A stretch of DNA of 64,000 nt from an uncultured Pelagibacteraceae bacterium (lineage in GTDB: Bacteria > Pseudomonadota > Alphaproteobacteria > Pelagibacterales > Pelagibacteraceae): positions 1 to 64,000 of the forward strand of contig CACETY010000001.1 of the NCBI GenBank assembly GCA_902562645.1, given 5' to 3'. This document shows positions 46,118 through 55,498 of the stretch, one piece after another. Position 1 is the first letter of the stretch. The number at the start of each line of letters is the position of its first letter. The position numbers and the translations under genes are program-made. Below the pieces are notes generated by a model. The model was not told where the DNA came from and did no database searches. It worked only from the letters and a program-made list of their open reading frames with translations.

Positions 46118-47266
46118 ATGAAAACTTTTATTAAATTGTTATTTTTTACATTGAGCATCTTCCTTTTATATCAAAATGTTTTTGCTTCAGAAAAAATTAA
46201 GATTGGATTAATAGTTCCATTGAGTGGTGAAAATTCTTTAATTGGTGAAAAAATTATTAAATCAGCAAGATTAGCTATAAACAAAATAAATGATAATAGA
46301 ATTGAAATAATTCCAAAAGACACAAAATCAAATCCTATTGATACTTTAAGAGTATCTAAAGAGTTATATAAAAATGGTGTAAGAATAATTATTGGGCCAG
46401 TATTTAATGAGAGTATTAAATATCTTGATGACTTAAGAAATGTTACTTTTATATCTTTCACAAACAAATTAATTGGAAATCCAAAAAATGTAATTAGTGC
46501 GGGCGTTAATGCCATATCGCAATTACAAACAATAAAAAAATTTAGTGATATAAATAATTTATCTAATAGTGTTTTTTTAATACCTAGATCACAATTTAAA
46601 AATGAAATAGAAAAGGCAATTAATAAAACTAAAATCAAACATAAAAAAGTATTTTATTATGATAGAGAACCAACTAAACTTACTAAACAAATTGAAACTT
46701 TAACAAATTATCAAGTAAGAAAAAATAATCTTAAAAATGAAATAAAAAGAATAGAAGGTTTATCATTTAAAGACAAAGATAAAAAAATTCAAAGCTTAAA
46801 AAAAAAAGATACACTTGGAAGAATAAATTTTGACTCAGTTGTTATTGCAGATTTCGATGAAAATTTAAAAAGTGTTGCTACATCACTTCTATACACGGAT
46901 GTCTCATCTAAGAGAATTTCTTATATAACTTTAAATCAGTGGTTTGATGAAAGTCTTTTAAAGGAAAATTCTCTTCATCCAATTTATTTTCCCTCTGTAA
47001 ATAAAATTAATTATGAAATATTTATGAATGAATTCAAGAATACTTATGGATTGGATGGTGATCAACTCTCATTTTTAAGCTATGATTTGATAGGTTTAGT
47101 TTATTTTTTAATTTATGAAAATGATTTTAATATTTCAAAAAAAATATTTTATAAAAAAAATAAATTTATGGGTAAAATAGGAATTTTTGAAATAAGTAAA
47201 AATACGATCACTCATCAACTAAACTTTTACAGTATTGAAGATAATAAATTTAAAAAAATTTTTTAA
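46118..47266 (+). CDS. LpoA-like periplasmic protein (penicillin-binding-protein activator family)
   Basis: A 382-residue protein with a signal peptide (cleavage near VFA-SEK) and a type 1 periplasmic-binding fold: KIGLIVPLSGENSLIGEKIIKSARLAINKI, VRIIIGPVFNES and VVIADFDENLKSVATSL. Its position beside rsmI and a BON lipoprotein matches the LpoA/YraM family, which activates class A penicillin-binding proteins. No lipobox is seen, so it is probably soluble periplasmic. An amino-acid ABC-transporter binding protein is the alternative, but no transporter genes are adjacent. Its 3' end overlaps rdgB by 17 nt. Confidence 0.75.
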   Translation: MKTFIKLLFFTLSIFLLYQNVFASEKIKIGLIVPLSGENSLIGEKIIKSARLAINKINDNRIEIIPKDTKSNPIDTLRVSKELYKNGVRIIIGPVFNESIKYLDDLRNVTFISFTNKLIGNPKNVISAGVNAISQLQTIKKFSDINNLSNSVFLIPRSQFKNEIEKAINKTKIKHKKVFYYDREPTKLTKQIETLTNYQVRKNNLKNEIKRIEGLSFKDKDKKIQSLKKKDTLGRINFDSVVIADFDENLKSVATSLLYTDVSSKRISYITLNQWFDESLLKENSLHPIYFPSVNKINYEIFMNEFKNTYGLDGDQLSFLSYDLIGLVYFLIYENDFNISKKIFYKKNKFMGKIGIFEISKNTITHQLNFYSIEDNKFKKIF

Positions 47267-47852
47267 TTTTTTTAAATGCATTAGATCGATGATCTAATTT
47301 ATATTTTTCTCGAGGTTCCATCTCGCCAAAAGTTAATCTTTTTCCTTTAGGAATAAAAATTGGATCATATCCAAAACCGTTTTTTCCTTTTTTTAAATTA
47401 GATATTCTGCCCTCAATTTTGCCAATTTTACTAATATATTTTCCGTTTGGCCAAAAGATGGTAAGCACACATATAAATCTTGCGTTCAATTTCTTTTTTT
47501 TCCAATTTTTGTCTTTTTTAGAAATTTCTCTATAAACTTTTTTAATAGCTAAATTGAAATTTCTTTTTTTTCCTGACCAATCTGCTGAAAATACGCCAGG
47601 AGCTTTATCTAAAATATCTATCTCAATTCCTGAATCATCGGACATACAAATTTTATTAGTTTTTTTCGAAAAGTATTTTGCCTTTAAAAGAGAATTTTGT
47701 TTAAATGTAGTCCCTGTTTCTATTGGGCTAGGTATTTTAAAGTCTAAATTTGAGTAGATTTTTAAACTTTTAGGTAGAAGATCTGCTATTTCCTTAAGTT
47801 TTCCTTTATTATTTGAGCCAATGAATATCTCTTCAATTTTTTTTACGGACAT
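47250..47852 (-). CDS. rdgB: XTP/dITP diphosphatase
   Basis: A 200-residue Ham1/RdgB protein: IFIGSNNKGKLKEIADLLP, CMSDDSGIEIDILDKAPGVFSADWSG, GFGYDPIFIPKGK and the C-terminal DHRSNAFKKI. It hydrolyses non-canonical purine triphosphates. It is divergent from grpE with 35 nt between; rph and hrcA, commonly in this neighbourhood, are absent. Confidence 0.95.
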   Translation of the reverse strand: MSVKKIEEIFIGSNNKGKLKEIADLLPKSLKIYSNLDFKIPSPIETGTTFKQNSLLKAKYFSKKTNKICMSDDSGIEIDILDKAPGVFSADWSGKKRNFNLAIKKVYREISKKDKNWKKKKLNARFICVLTIFWPNGKYISKIGKIEGRISNLKKGKNGFGYDPIFIPKGKRLTFGEMEPREKYKLDHRSNAFKKIKKFF

Positions 47853-47887
47853 CTAGAAATTATACTTTTTCTTACCATATAAACAAT

Positions 47888-48556
47888 ATGGATAAGGAAG
47901 AATTAAAAAAAAATATAGATAAAAGTACGCCCGAAGGTGAAGAGTTAGATACTCTAGAAACAGAAAATGATAACGCAGATAAAGATAGTAAAGATAAAAA
48001 TTTAAACTCTGAAAAAGAAAATAAAGAAGATGCAAAACTTACACCTGAGGAAGAATTAGAAACACTCAAAGATAAGTTAGCTAGAACTTTTGCAGAGATG
48101 GAAAATCAAAGACGGAGATTTGAAAAAGAAAAAGAAGACGCTTACGAATACGGTGGATATTCTTTTGCAAAAGAGGCATTAAACTTGTTAGATAATCTTG
48201 AGAGATCAAAAGCTGTATTAGAGAATGATGAAAAATTAAAAGAGACAGATGCACTTAAAAAAATCGTGGAACATTTAAATATTATAAATAGTGATATGCT
48301 TTCGATATTCAAAAAAAATAATATTGAGCCTATTAAATCTATTAATGAAAAGCTTGATCCAAATCTTCATCAAGCAATGATGGAAGTGGAAGATGATACG
48401 AAAGAGCCTGGAACAATCGTACAAGAAATACAAAAAGGATTTATGATGAAAGATAGATTATTGAGACCATCTTTAGTTGGTGTTTCAAAGAAAATTGTAA
48501 AAGAAGAGCAAAGACAAGAGCCGAAAGAAGATCATAAAGATGAAAAAAATCAATAA
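47888..48556 (+). CDS. grpE: Nucleotide exchange factor GrpE
   Basis: A 222-residue protein. The N-terminal 60 residues are acidic and low in complexity. The long coiled coil follows (LARTFAEMENQRRRFEKEKEDAYEYG), then the beta domain ending in VQEIQKGFMMKDRLLRPSLVGVSKK. It exchanges nucleotide on DnaK. dnaK and dnaJ follow directly, giving a complete grpE-dnaK-dnaJ set. Confidence 0.95.
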   Translation: MDKEELKKNIDKSTPEGEELDTLETENDNADKDSKDKNLNSEKENKEDAKLTPEEELETLKDKLARTFAEMENQRRRFEKEKEDAYEYGGYSFAKEALNLLDNLERSKAVLENDEKLKETDALKKIVEHLNIINSDMLSIFKKNNIEPIKSINEKLDPNLHQAMMEVEDDTKEPGTIVQEIQKGFMMKDRLLRPSLVGVSKKIVKEEQRQEPKEDHKDEKNQ

Positions 48557-48585
48557 AATCAGCCAAAATTTAATTTTTTTTGACG

Positions 48586-48613
48586 GTTGTAGTCTAAAAA
48601 TTAGCACTTATAT
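48586..48613 (+). promoter_or_regulatory. Possible heat-shock promoter of dnaK
   Basis: GTTGTAG (48586-48592), 14 nt, then CTTATAT (48607-48613) resembles the alphaproteobacterial RpoH pattern (CTTG ... CYTATNT). TTAGCACT at 48601-48608 equals the left half of the HrcA operator CIRCE, but the right half GAGTGCTAA is not conserved downstream. The site is 20 nt before the dnaK ATG, with AGAGG as ribosome binding site. Confidence 0.4.
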
Positions 48614-48633
48614 GACGAAGAGGTAATAAAATT

Positions 48634-50553
48634 ATGAGCAAAGTAATAGGAATAGATTTAGGAACAACAAACTCTTGTGTAGCTGTAATGGAGGGTACAC
48701 AGGCTAAAGTATTAGAAAATGCTGAGGGTGCAAGAACAACTCCTTCTGTAGTTGCATTTTCTGACAATGATGAAAAATTAATTGGACAACCTGCAAAAAG
48801 ACAAGCTGTAACAAATCCCGAAAATACAATATTTGCTGTTAAAAGATTAATTGGAAGAAATTTTGATGATCCATCTGTTAAAAAAGATGTTGAAACTGCA
48901 CCTTTTAAAATTATTAATTCAGACAAAGGAGATGCTTGGATAGAGGCTAAAGGTAATAAATATTCTCCATCTCAAATCTCTGCATTTACGCTTCAAAAAA
49001 TGAAAGAGACTGCTGAAAAATATTTAGGTCAAGAAGTATCTCAGGCAGTGATTACAGTCCCGGCTTATTTTAATGATGCACAAAGACAAGCTACTAAAGA
49101 TGCTGGTAAAATTGCAGGGTTAGAAGTTTTAAGAATTATCAATGAACCAACAGCAGCTTCACTTGCTTATGGATTAGACAAAAAAACAAATAATAAAATT
49201 GCTGTTTATGATTTAGGTGGTGGAACATTTGATGTTTCAATACTTGAATTAGGGGATGGGGTATTCGAAGTTAAATCTACAAATGGTGACACCTTTTTAG
49301 GTGGAGAAGATTTTGATAATACAATTGTTGACTATTTGCTTACAGAATTCAAAAAAGAAAATGGAATAGATTTAAAATCTGACAAATTAGCATTACAAAG
49401 ACTTAAAGAGGCTGCAGAGAAAGCAAAAATTGAATTGTCATCTGCTGCACAGACTGAAATAAATTTACCATTTATTACAGCAGACAAAACTGGTCCAAAA
49501 CACATAAATATGAAAATGACTAGAGCAAAACTAGAAGCTCTTGTTGAAGATCTTATATCAAGAACGATACCACCGTGTGAAACTGCACTTAAAGATGCTG
49601 GTTTAAGCGCAAGCGAAATTGATGAGGTGATACTTGTTGGTGGAATGACTAGGATGCCAAAAGTTATTGAAGAGGTTAAAAATTTCTTTGGTAAGGAACC
49701 TAACAAATCTGTAAATCCTGATGAAGTTGTTGCAATGGGTGCAGCTATTCAAGCAGGAGTTTTACAAGGAGATGTAAAAGATGTTCTATTATTGGATGTA
49801 ACCCCACTTTCACTTGGAATTGAGACTTTAGGTGGAGTTTCAACTAAATTGATTGAAAAAAATACAACAATACCAACTAAAAAAAGCCAGGTTTTCTCAA
49901 CTGCAGAAGATAACCAACCCGCAGTATCAATTCGAGTTTTGCAGGGTGAAAGAGATATGGCTTCAGATAATAAGATTTTAGGAAATTTTGAATTGGTAGG
50001 TATAGCACCTGCTCCAAGAGGAGTTCCTCAAATTGAAGTTACATTCGATATTGATGCAAATGGAATTGTAAATGTCTCTGCAAAAGATAAGGGAACTGGT
50101 AAAGAACAAAAAATCCAAATTCAAGCATCAGGTGGTTTAAGTGATGAAGAAATAAATCAAATGGTTAAAGATGCTGAAACAAATAAAGAAGCTGATAAAA
50201 AGAAAAGAGAAGCAGTGGATGCAAGAAATCAAGCTGATACTCTTCTTCATTCCACAGAAAAGAATTTAAAAGAGCATGGTAGTAAAGTTTCTGATGCTGA
50301 TAAAAAAGCTATTGAAGATGCATCTGCCAATGTAAGAAATGCTCTAAAAGGAACTGATGTAGAAGAAATTAAAAAGAAAACTCAAGATTTGGTTCAAGCT
50401 TCAATGAAACTAGGAGAAGCTATTTACAAATCACAACAAAGTACAAAACCTGGTGATGCACCTAAAGATGCAAAAGATGAGGGGAAAAAAGACGATAATG
50501 TTGTTGATGCAGACTTTGAAGAAGTAAAAGACGATAAAGAAAAAAGCGCCTAA
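48634..50553 (+). CDS. dnaK: Chaperone DnaK (Hsp70)
   Basis: A 639-residue Hsp70. The ATPase starts [20 protein letters not shown], with [16 protein letters not shown] and [10 protein letters not shown]. The substrate domain begins near [14 protein letters not shown], and the acidic end is [15 protein letters not shown]. It refolds proteins with DnaJ and GrpE, encoded on either side. It is normal in length and highly conserved. Confidence 0.99.
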   Translation: MSKVIGIDLGTTNSCVAVMEGTQAKVLENAEGARTTPSVVAFSDNDEKLIGQPAKRQAVTNPENTIFAVKRLIGRNFDDPSVKKDVETAPFKIINSDKGDAWIEAKGNKYSPSQISAFTLQKMKETAEKYLGQEVSQAVITVPAYFNDAQRQATKDAGKIAGLEVLRIINEPTAASLAYGLDKKTNNKIAVYDLGGGTFDVSILELGDGVFEVKSTNGDTFLGGEDFDNTIVDYLLTEFKKENGIDLKSDKLALQRLKEAAEKAKIELSSAAQTEINLPFITADKTGPKHINMKMTRAKLEALVEDLISRTIPPCETALKDAGLSASEIDEVILVGGMTRMPKVIEEVKNFFGKEPNKSVNPDEVVAMGAAIQAGVLQGDVKDVLLLDVTPLSLGIETLGGVSTKLIEKNTTIPTKKSQVFSTAEDNQPAVSIRVLQGERDMASDNKILGNFELVGIAPAPRGVPQIEVTFDIDANGIVNVSAKDKGTGKEQKIQIQASGGLSDEEINQMVKDAETNKEADKKKREAVDARNQADTLLHSTEKNLKEHGSKVSDADKKAIEDASANVRNALKGTDVEEIKKKTQDLVQASMKLGEAIYKSQQSTKPGDAPKDAKDEGKKDDNVVDADFEEVKDDKEKSA

Positions 50554-50581
50554 ACTATCAACCATTTGTCTATAACTAGTT

Positions 50582-51712
50582 ATGGCAAAAAGAGATTACT
50601 ACGATGTCTTAGGTGTTGAAAAAAGTGCAAGCCCAGACCAGATAAAAGCAGCTTACAGAAAACAAGCTGTAAAATACCACCCAGATAAAAATAAAGGCGA
50701 TAAAGGAGCAGAAGAAAAATTTAAAGAAGCTTCTGAAGCTTATCATGTTCTATCAAATTCAGAGAGAAAACAAAATTACGACAACTTTGGGCATGCTGCA
50801 TTTGAAAATGGTGGCGGAGGTGGCAGAGGAGGCTTTGGAAACTTTGACTTTTCAGGATCATTTTCAGATATTTTCGAGGATTTTTTTGGTGAAGGTTTTG
50901 GTGGTGGCAGAAGAAGATCGAGAAGATCTAACAACCGTGGTTCTGATTTAAGATATGATCTCTCTATCAGTTTAGAAGAAGCTTATGCTGGAAAAAAACA
51001 AGATATCAAATTCTCAACATCAGATAGATGCGATACTTGCAGTGGTTCAGGCTCAAAACCTGGACAAAGCGCAAGCACATGTTCTATGTGCGGTGGCCAC
51101 GGACAAGTTCGTTCTAGCCAAGGTTTCTTTACTGTTCAACAAACATGCCCTCAGTGTGCTGGTTCAGGTGAACAAATAACCGATCCTTGCACAAGTTGTG
51201 GTGGTCAAGGTAAAAAACAAACAAGTAAGCGCCTATCTGTTACTATTCCTAAAGGAGTAGACGATGGAACTAGGATTAGATTATCAGGCAAAGGAGAAGC
51301 AGGTTCCAGAGGTGCAAGTAATGGTGATTTATATTTATTTATAAATGTGAATTCTCATGAATTATTCAAAAGATCTGAAGAAAATCTATTTTTTGAATGT
51401 CCAATTTCGATAGCGGATGCAGCGCTTGGAACTGAATTAAAAATACCAACAATAGATGGTGGAAAAGCTAAAATAAAAATTCCAGCTGGAACACAAAGTG
51501 GAAAACAGTTTAGGTTGAGAGAAAAAGGAATGCCATTAATGAGAGGGAACGATTATGGAGACCTTTATGTACAAGTAAACACTGAGGTGCCAGTATCTTT
51601 AAATAAAGAACAAAAAGAATTACTTGAGAAATTTAGAGAAATTGAAAATGAAAAATCAAATCCAAGTATTAAAAAATTCTTTAAAAAAGCAAAAAGTTTT
51701 TGGAAAAATTAG
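50582..51712 (+). CDS. dnaJ: Chaperone DnaJ (Hsp40)
   Basis: A 376-residue type I J-protein. The J domain (DYYDVLGVEKSASPDQIKAAYRK, with HPD in KYHPDKN) is followed by a Gly/Phe-rich linker, then four zinc repeats (CDTCSGSG, CSMCGGHG, CPQCAGSG and CTSCGGQG) and the C-terminal substrate domains. It stimulates DnaK ATPase. It lies 28 nt after dnaK. Confidence 0.98.
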   Translation: MAKRDYYDVLGVEKSASPDQIKAAYRKQAVKYHPDKNKGDKGAEEKFKEASEAYHVLSNSERKQNYDNFGHAAFENGGGGGRGGFGNFDFSGSFSDIFEDFFGEGFGGGRRRSRRSNNRGSDLRYDLSISLEEAYAGKKQDIKFSTSDRCDTCSGSGSKPGQSASTCSMCGGHGQVRSSQGFFTVQQTCPQCAGSGEQITDPCTSCGGQGKKQTSKRLSVTIPKGVDDGTRIRLSGKGEAGSRGASNGDLYLFINVNSHELFKRSEENLFFECPISIADAALGTELKIPTIDGGKAKIKIPAGTQSGKQFRLREKGMPLMRGNDYGDLYVQVNTEVPVSLNKEQKELLEKFREIENEKSNPSIKKFFKKAKSFWKN

Positions 51713-51814
51713 ATGAAGAAAAAAATTAAATATACAATTTTTGGAATTATTTACGTTTTAGCAATTCTAATTCTAGGTGCCTATTTTTATAAAGAAGGTA
51801 TCGGCATAATCTAA
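51713..51814 (+). CDS. 33-residue membrane peptide, unknown (not in ORF track)
   Basis: ATG 51713 directly follows the dnaJ stop and opens 33 codons to TAA at 51812-51814. The product has a basic start (MKKKIKYT), one hydrophobic helix (IFGIIYVLAILILGAYFY) and a short tail (KEGIGII). The exact abutment to dnaJ suggests translation by re-initiation. No family is recognised. A chance frame is possible at this length, but the topology is that of a real small membrane protein. Confidence 0.45.
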   Translation: MKKKIKYTIFGIIYVLAILILGAYFYKEGIGII

Positions 51815-51857
51815 ATTAATAGTTCAAAGACACGCAAGTTTAAGTTAGATAAGATAA

Positions 51858-52589
51858 TTAATCTCTTGCCATTTTAATAAAAATATCACCCATTCCACCT
51901 TGAACCTGTTCTAATGGTGCATTATTTCTTAATTCACAATAAGCTCCGGTATACTCATCTTTATCAATAGCCGCAATACTCTGTTCATTACATTTTGATG
52001 AATTGTGTAATAGACCAATAACAAGTCTATTATCTATTGAAACGACTTGATTATTGTCAAGAACTTCACCATTGCAGAAATAATTTCTATTTACTTCTCG
52101 AGGAAAATCTTTTTTTCCACAAGGGTTTTTAATAGTTAAAACAGTAAATTCTTTTTCTCCATCTGAGAATTTATATTTCATATTTTTAACTTGAGAATAT
52201 TTCATTAAATCACATGAGCATGGAAAACAGCATTTATGATAAAAACCGCAAATTTTTTCTCCATTTTCTGCACTTTTTAAATAGACAAAATCTGGTCGAC
52301 TGTTTGGAGATATTAATGAACCAGAGACTGCACAGTATAGTTTATTATATTCTATAAAATCTTGATAAGTGATTTCTTTATCCAAAATATGTTTAAAAAA
52401 TTTAGGGCCCGCAGCATTCCTATTTTGATCAGGAAAGATTTTAATCCAATCTTTTACAAGGTCATCATAGTAATTAAAGTCTTTTGAGTACGAAGGTTTT
52501 ATAAAACAAAAAAAAGTTATTAATAAGAATATAAAAAAAGTTTTTAAAGCTTTAAATTTTTTACAAAATATGTTGAATATTTCTCTCAT
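51858..52589 (-). CDS. Secreted cysteine-rich protein, unknown function
   Basis: A 243-residue protein. The N-terminal hydrophobic segment (FFIFLLITFFCFIKPSYS) is a likely signal peptide. About ten cysteines follow, clustered in CGFYHKCCFPCSCDL near the middle, with others in NPCGKK, YFCNG, SKCNEQ and AYCELR. Late disulfides or a metal site are plausible; the CCxxCxC cluster is unusual for a small exported protein. It starts 1 nt after the stop of the FG-GAP/ASPIC protein, so the two are cotranscribed. I do not recognise the family. Confidence 0.75.
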   Translation of the reverse strand: MREIFNIFCKKFKALKTFFIFLLITFFCFIKPSYSKDFNYYDDLVKDWIKIFPDQNRNAAGPKFFKHILDKEITYQDFIEYNKLYCAVSGSLISPNSRPDFVYLKSAENGEKICGFYHKCCFPCSCDLMKYSQVKNMKYKFSDGEKEFTVLTIKNPCGKKDFPREVNRNYFCNGEVLDNNQVVSIDNRLVIGLLHNSSKCNEQSIAAIDKDEYTGAYCELRNNAPLEQVQGGMGDIFIKMARD

Positions 52590-52590
52590 A

Positions 52591-54027
52591 TTATTTTTGT
52601 CTTATTTTTATTGTTTTATTAAGTTCATTTACATTAAATGTTTCTAATAATCCATTTGTCCATATAACATCTATAGATATATTTTTTTCACCTTCTCTTA
52701 TACCGTAGTGAGCGACAGGCTCCATTTGACATAAATACCCTGAGCCAGCATCTATAGTTTTAGCATGTTTTCTCAAATTAGATCTCAAGATTACAGTTGC
52801 TCCTCTAGCAGGAGCCCCAAATTTATTTAATGGTTTTATCCTTAAATAATTAAAATCTTTTTTAATATCAGCTTTGTACATCGTTAATGGTTGCATTCCA
52901 GACTCACCGTGAGCAATCAACAATTCTAAAATTCCATCATCATCTATATCTGCAACTGCTGCACCTGTTCCAAGACCATTTGCTTCATAAGCATTTTTAA
53001 TATTAATTTCTTCAAAAAATCCATTTTCTTTTATTTTGAATAATTTATTTGGTTCACCAATATTGTTCATAAATATCTCATCGTAACCATCATTATCAAA
53101 GTCTGCTGATATCACTGTTCTTATTCTAGAAGGAATATTATAGGTTGGAGTAGCGATATCTTTAAATTTGTTATCTTCTAGTACAAAAGCTCTATGATAA
53201 CCGTTCCAATTGGATGTAATTATATCTAATCTACCTCTATAAAGTATGTCTGATAAAGTTGTACCTCTTCCATTTTCAAATGGATCATCAACTTTATAAT
53301 CCTTAGCTATATCCTGGAAGAAACCATCAGAATTATAATATAAAAAATTTTTTCCTCTTTCGTTAGCTGCAAATATGTCAGTTTTTCCTGATAAAATATT
53401 ACCTGCAACTACAGCTCTACCACCAGTTATTTTATTAATTTTCAGCTGCTCTGCTAAATCTTGTATTTGTCTGGAACTTTGTTCATAAAACCTAGTTGGA
53501 CCCCCATAATTTGCAACATATATGCCATATTTTCCATTACCATTTCTATCAACACAAACAACAGACCTACCAGCTGTTAAGTTTAAATTTTTTTTGTTAA
53601 TATCTTTTTCAAATAAATCAACAAAACCATTACTACTATTATCAATTAATCTATCTGAATATTTTTTTTCTCCACTGTATGTATCAGTATTTAAAAAATA
53701 AATTTCTTCAAATCCATCTTGATCTATATCGCAAGCAGCAACCCCAATAGTTTTTCTTTTAGCATCATCAAATATTTCATTTTTATTTATATTTATAAGT
53801 TTCCCATTTTGGTAAGACAACGCTAAGTTTGAAAACCCAAACCCAGTAACGACAAATTCATACTTATTATCTTGATTTATATCAGTGACAGACACACCAT
53901 AACTTAGTCTAAAATCATTATTATCAATTAAAGATGTTATATCTTTAAAAAAGTCAGCTTTAGATTGATTGATAGACACGAAAAAAATTAAAACCAAAAA
54001 TAATTTTAAAAGGTATTTAATAACCAT
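52591..54027 (-). CDS. Secreted FG-GAP/VCBS repeat protein with ASPIC/UnbV end (CRTAC1-like)
   Basis: A 478-residue protein with a signal peptide (LLKLFLVLIFFVSINQSKA). Repeated FG-GAP/VCBS-type blades carry calcium-binding loops such as DINQDNKYE, DIDQDGFEE, DFDNDGYDE and DIDDDGILE. The C-terminal ASPIC/UnbV domain includes GARGATVILRSNLRKHAKTIDAGSGYLCQ and IDVIWTNG. The fold should be a seven-bladed calcium-binding propeller in the periplasm or outside the cell, for binding proteins or glycans. The paired cysteine-rich gene suggests a joint function that I cannot name. Confidence 0.85.
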   Translation of the reverse strand: MVIKYLLKLFLVLIFFVSINQSKADFFKDITSLIDNNDFRLSYGVSVTDINQDNKYEFVVTGFGFSNLALSYQNGKLININKNEIFDDAKRKTIGVAACDIDQDGFEEIYFLNTDTYSGEKKYSDRLIDNSSNGFVDLFEKDINKKNLNLTAGRSVVCVDRNGNGKYGIYVANYGGPTRFYEQSSRQIQDLAEQLKINKITGGRAVVAGNILSGKTDIFAANERGKNFLYYNSDGFFQDIAKDYKVDDPFENGRGTTLSDILYRGRLDIITSNWNGYHRAFVLEDNKFKDIATPTYNIPSRIRTVISADFDNDGYDEIFMNNIGEPNKLFKIKENGFFEEINIKNAYEANGLGTGAAVADIDDDGILELLIAHGESGMQPLTMYKADIKKDFNYLRIKPLNKFGAPARGATVILRSNLRKHAKTIDAGSGYLCQMEPVAHYGIREGEKNISIDVIWTNGLLETFNVNELNKTIKIRQK

Positions 54028-54068
54028 AATTGTTGTATATTGTTAAAAAAATATATTAAAATAATTTA

Positions 54069-54845
54069 ATGAGCAAAGTAAATTTAGCGATATCTGGTTG
54101 CATGGGACGAATGGGCCAACAACTGATAAAATCTTCAAGAGTTGATAAAAATTTTAAACTAACAACGCTTACAGAAAATAGATTAATAAAAAAAAAAATT
54201 TCTGGAATTAAACCTAGTTTAAATAATCAAAATTCCTTCAAAAATGTTGATTTAATTATAGATTTTACTGTTCCTAATTGTACTTTTGAAATTCTTAAAA
54301 TTGCATCTAAGCTTAAAAAAAGAGTTGTTATTGGTACAACTGGATTTACCAAAAAAGAAGAAAGTCTTATTAAAAAATTTTCAAAAAAAATTCCAATACT
54401 AAAAGCAGGAAACATGAGCTTGGGCATCAATTTATTAATGTATTTGACCGAAATCGCATCAAAATCATTAGGAAATAATTTTTTAAGTAAAGTGTATGAA
54501 GTTCATCATAAACATAAAATAGACCATCCATCTGGAACGGCATTAATGTTGGGTAAAGGAATAGCTGTTGGCAAAAATAAAGATTTTTATAATTTACTTG
54601 GAAAAAAATATCTTAATAAAAAAAGTTTTCCTTATGGAAAAAAAATAAATTTTAACTCAATACGAAAAGGTAAAACAGTTGGTGAACACGAGGTTAAATT
54701 TTCAAGTGGAAAAGAAATCATTACATTAAATCACGAAGCATTTGATAGAGCTTTATATAGCGAAGGAGCTTTAACAGCAGGGAAATGGTTAATGAAAAAA
54801 AAACCTGGTTTATATTCTATGCGTGATGTTTTAAATTTTAAATGA
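54069..54845 (+). CDS. dapB: 4-hydroxy-tetrahydrodipicolinate reductase
   Basis: A 258-residue protein. The nucleotide loop is LAISGCMGRMGQ; the signature is EVHHKHKIDHPSGTAL, with catalytic His and Lys; FDRALYSEGALTAGKWL is at the end. It reduces the dapA product towards diaminopimelate for lysine and peptidoglycan; lysA at 6.6 kb ends this pathway. The stop overlaps the nth start (ATGA). Confidence 0.96.
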   Translation: MSKVNLAISGCMGRMGQQLIKSSRVDKNFKLTTLTENRLIKKKISGIKPSLNNQNSFKNVDLIIDFTVPNCTFEILKIASKLKKRVVIGTTGFTKKEESLIKKFSKKIPILKAGNMSLGINLLMYLTEIASKSLGNNFLSKVYEVHHKHKIDHPSGTALMLGKGIAVGKNKDFYNLLGKKYLNKKSFPYGKKINFNSIRKGKTVGEHEVKFSSGKEIITLNHEAFDRALYSEGALTAGKWLMKKKPGLYSMRDVLNFK

Positions 54846-55495
54846 ATGAGGAGCAAAGGGCAAAACTTGTTCTTCGAACTTTAAACAAAATATATCCAAA
54901 AACGCCGATTCCTCTTAAACACAGAAATATTTTTACTTTACTAGTTTCTGTTCTTTTATCTGCACAGTGTACAGACGTAAATGTTAACAATGTTACTAAA
55001 AATATATATCCAAAATATAATAAGCCTGAACACTTTGTAAAATTAGGAAGAAAAAAAATTGAAAAACTAATAAGAAGTATTGGTATTTTTAGAATTAAAG
55101 CAAAAAGTGTTTATAATTTATCAAAAACTTTAGTTGAAAAATACAATGGAAAAGTCCCGAAAACTTTTGAACAACTAGAGGAATTACCAGGAGTTGGACA
55201 CAAAACTGCTAGTGTGGTGATGTCCCAAGGGTTTGGACATGCTGCTTTTCCGGTGGACACTCATATACATAGACTGGCACAAAGATGGGGTTTAACCAAT
55301 GGTAAGAATGTAGTTCAAACAGAAAAAGATCTTAAAAGACTTTTTCCTAAGAAATATTGGAATAAGCTGCATCTTCAAATTATTTATTATGGAAGAGAAT
55401 ACTGTAAGGCAAGAGAATGTTATGGTTTATCTTGTAAAATCTGTACTACTTGTTATCCTAAGAGAAAGAAACCACTTATAACCAAGAAAGCATAA
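54842..55495 (+). CDS. nth: Endonuclease III with unusual Cys spacing in the Fe-S loop
   Basis: A 217-residue helix-hairpin-helix glycosylase/AP lyase. It has LLSAQCTDVNVNNVT, the HhH with catalytic Lys in LPGVGHKTASVVM and catalytic Asp in FPVDTHIHRLAQRWG. It removes oxidised pyrimidines. The C-terminal cluster reads CKARECYGLSCKICTTC, giving cysteines at relative positions 1, 6, 11, 14 and 17. The usual pattern C-x6-C-x2-C-x5-C would be 1, 8, 11 and 17. Four ligands are still possible. Confidence 0.93.
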   Translation: MNEEQRAKLVLRTLNKIYPKTPIPLKHRNIFTLLVSVLLSAQCTDVNVNNVTKNIYPKYNKPEHFVKLGRKKIEKLIRSIGIFRIKAKSVYNLSKTLVEKYNGKVPKTFEQLEELPGVGHKTASVVMSQGFGHAAFPVDTHIHRLAQRWGLTNGKNVVQTEKDLKRLFPKKYWNKLHLQIIYYGREYCKARECYGLSCKICTTCYPKRKKPLITKKA

Positions 55496-55498
55496 ATA

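Noticed and set aside
46171-46638. 155-aa ORF on the minus strand
   Set aside because: Antisense to the LpoA-like gene, with no recognisable domain; a shadow of AT-rich coding DNA.
49332-49706. 124-aa ORF antisense to dnaK
   Set aside because: Common antisense open frame in dnaK genes; no independent signal or context.
51815-51857. Terminator after dnaJ
   Set aside because: No stable GC-containing hairpin with a T-tract was found in the gap.
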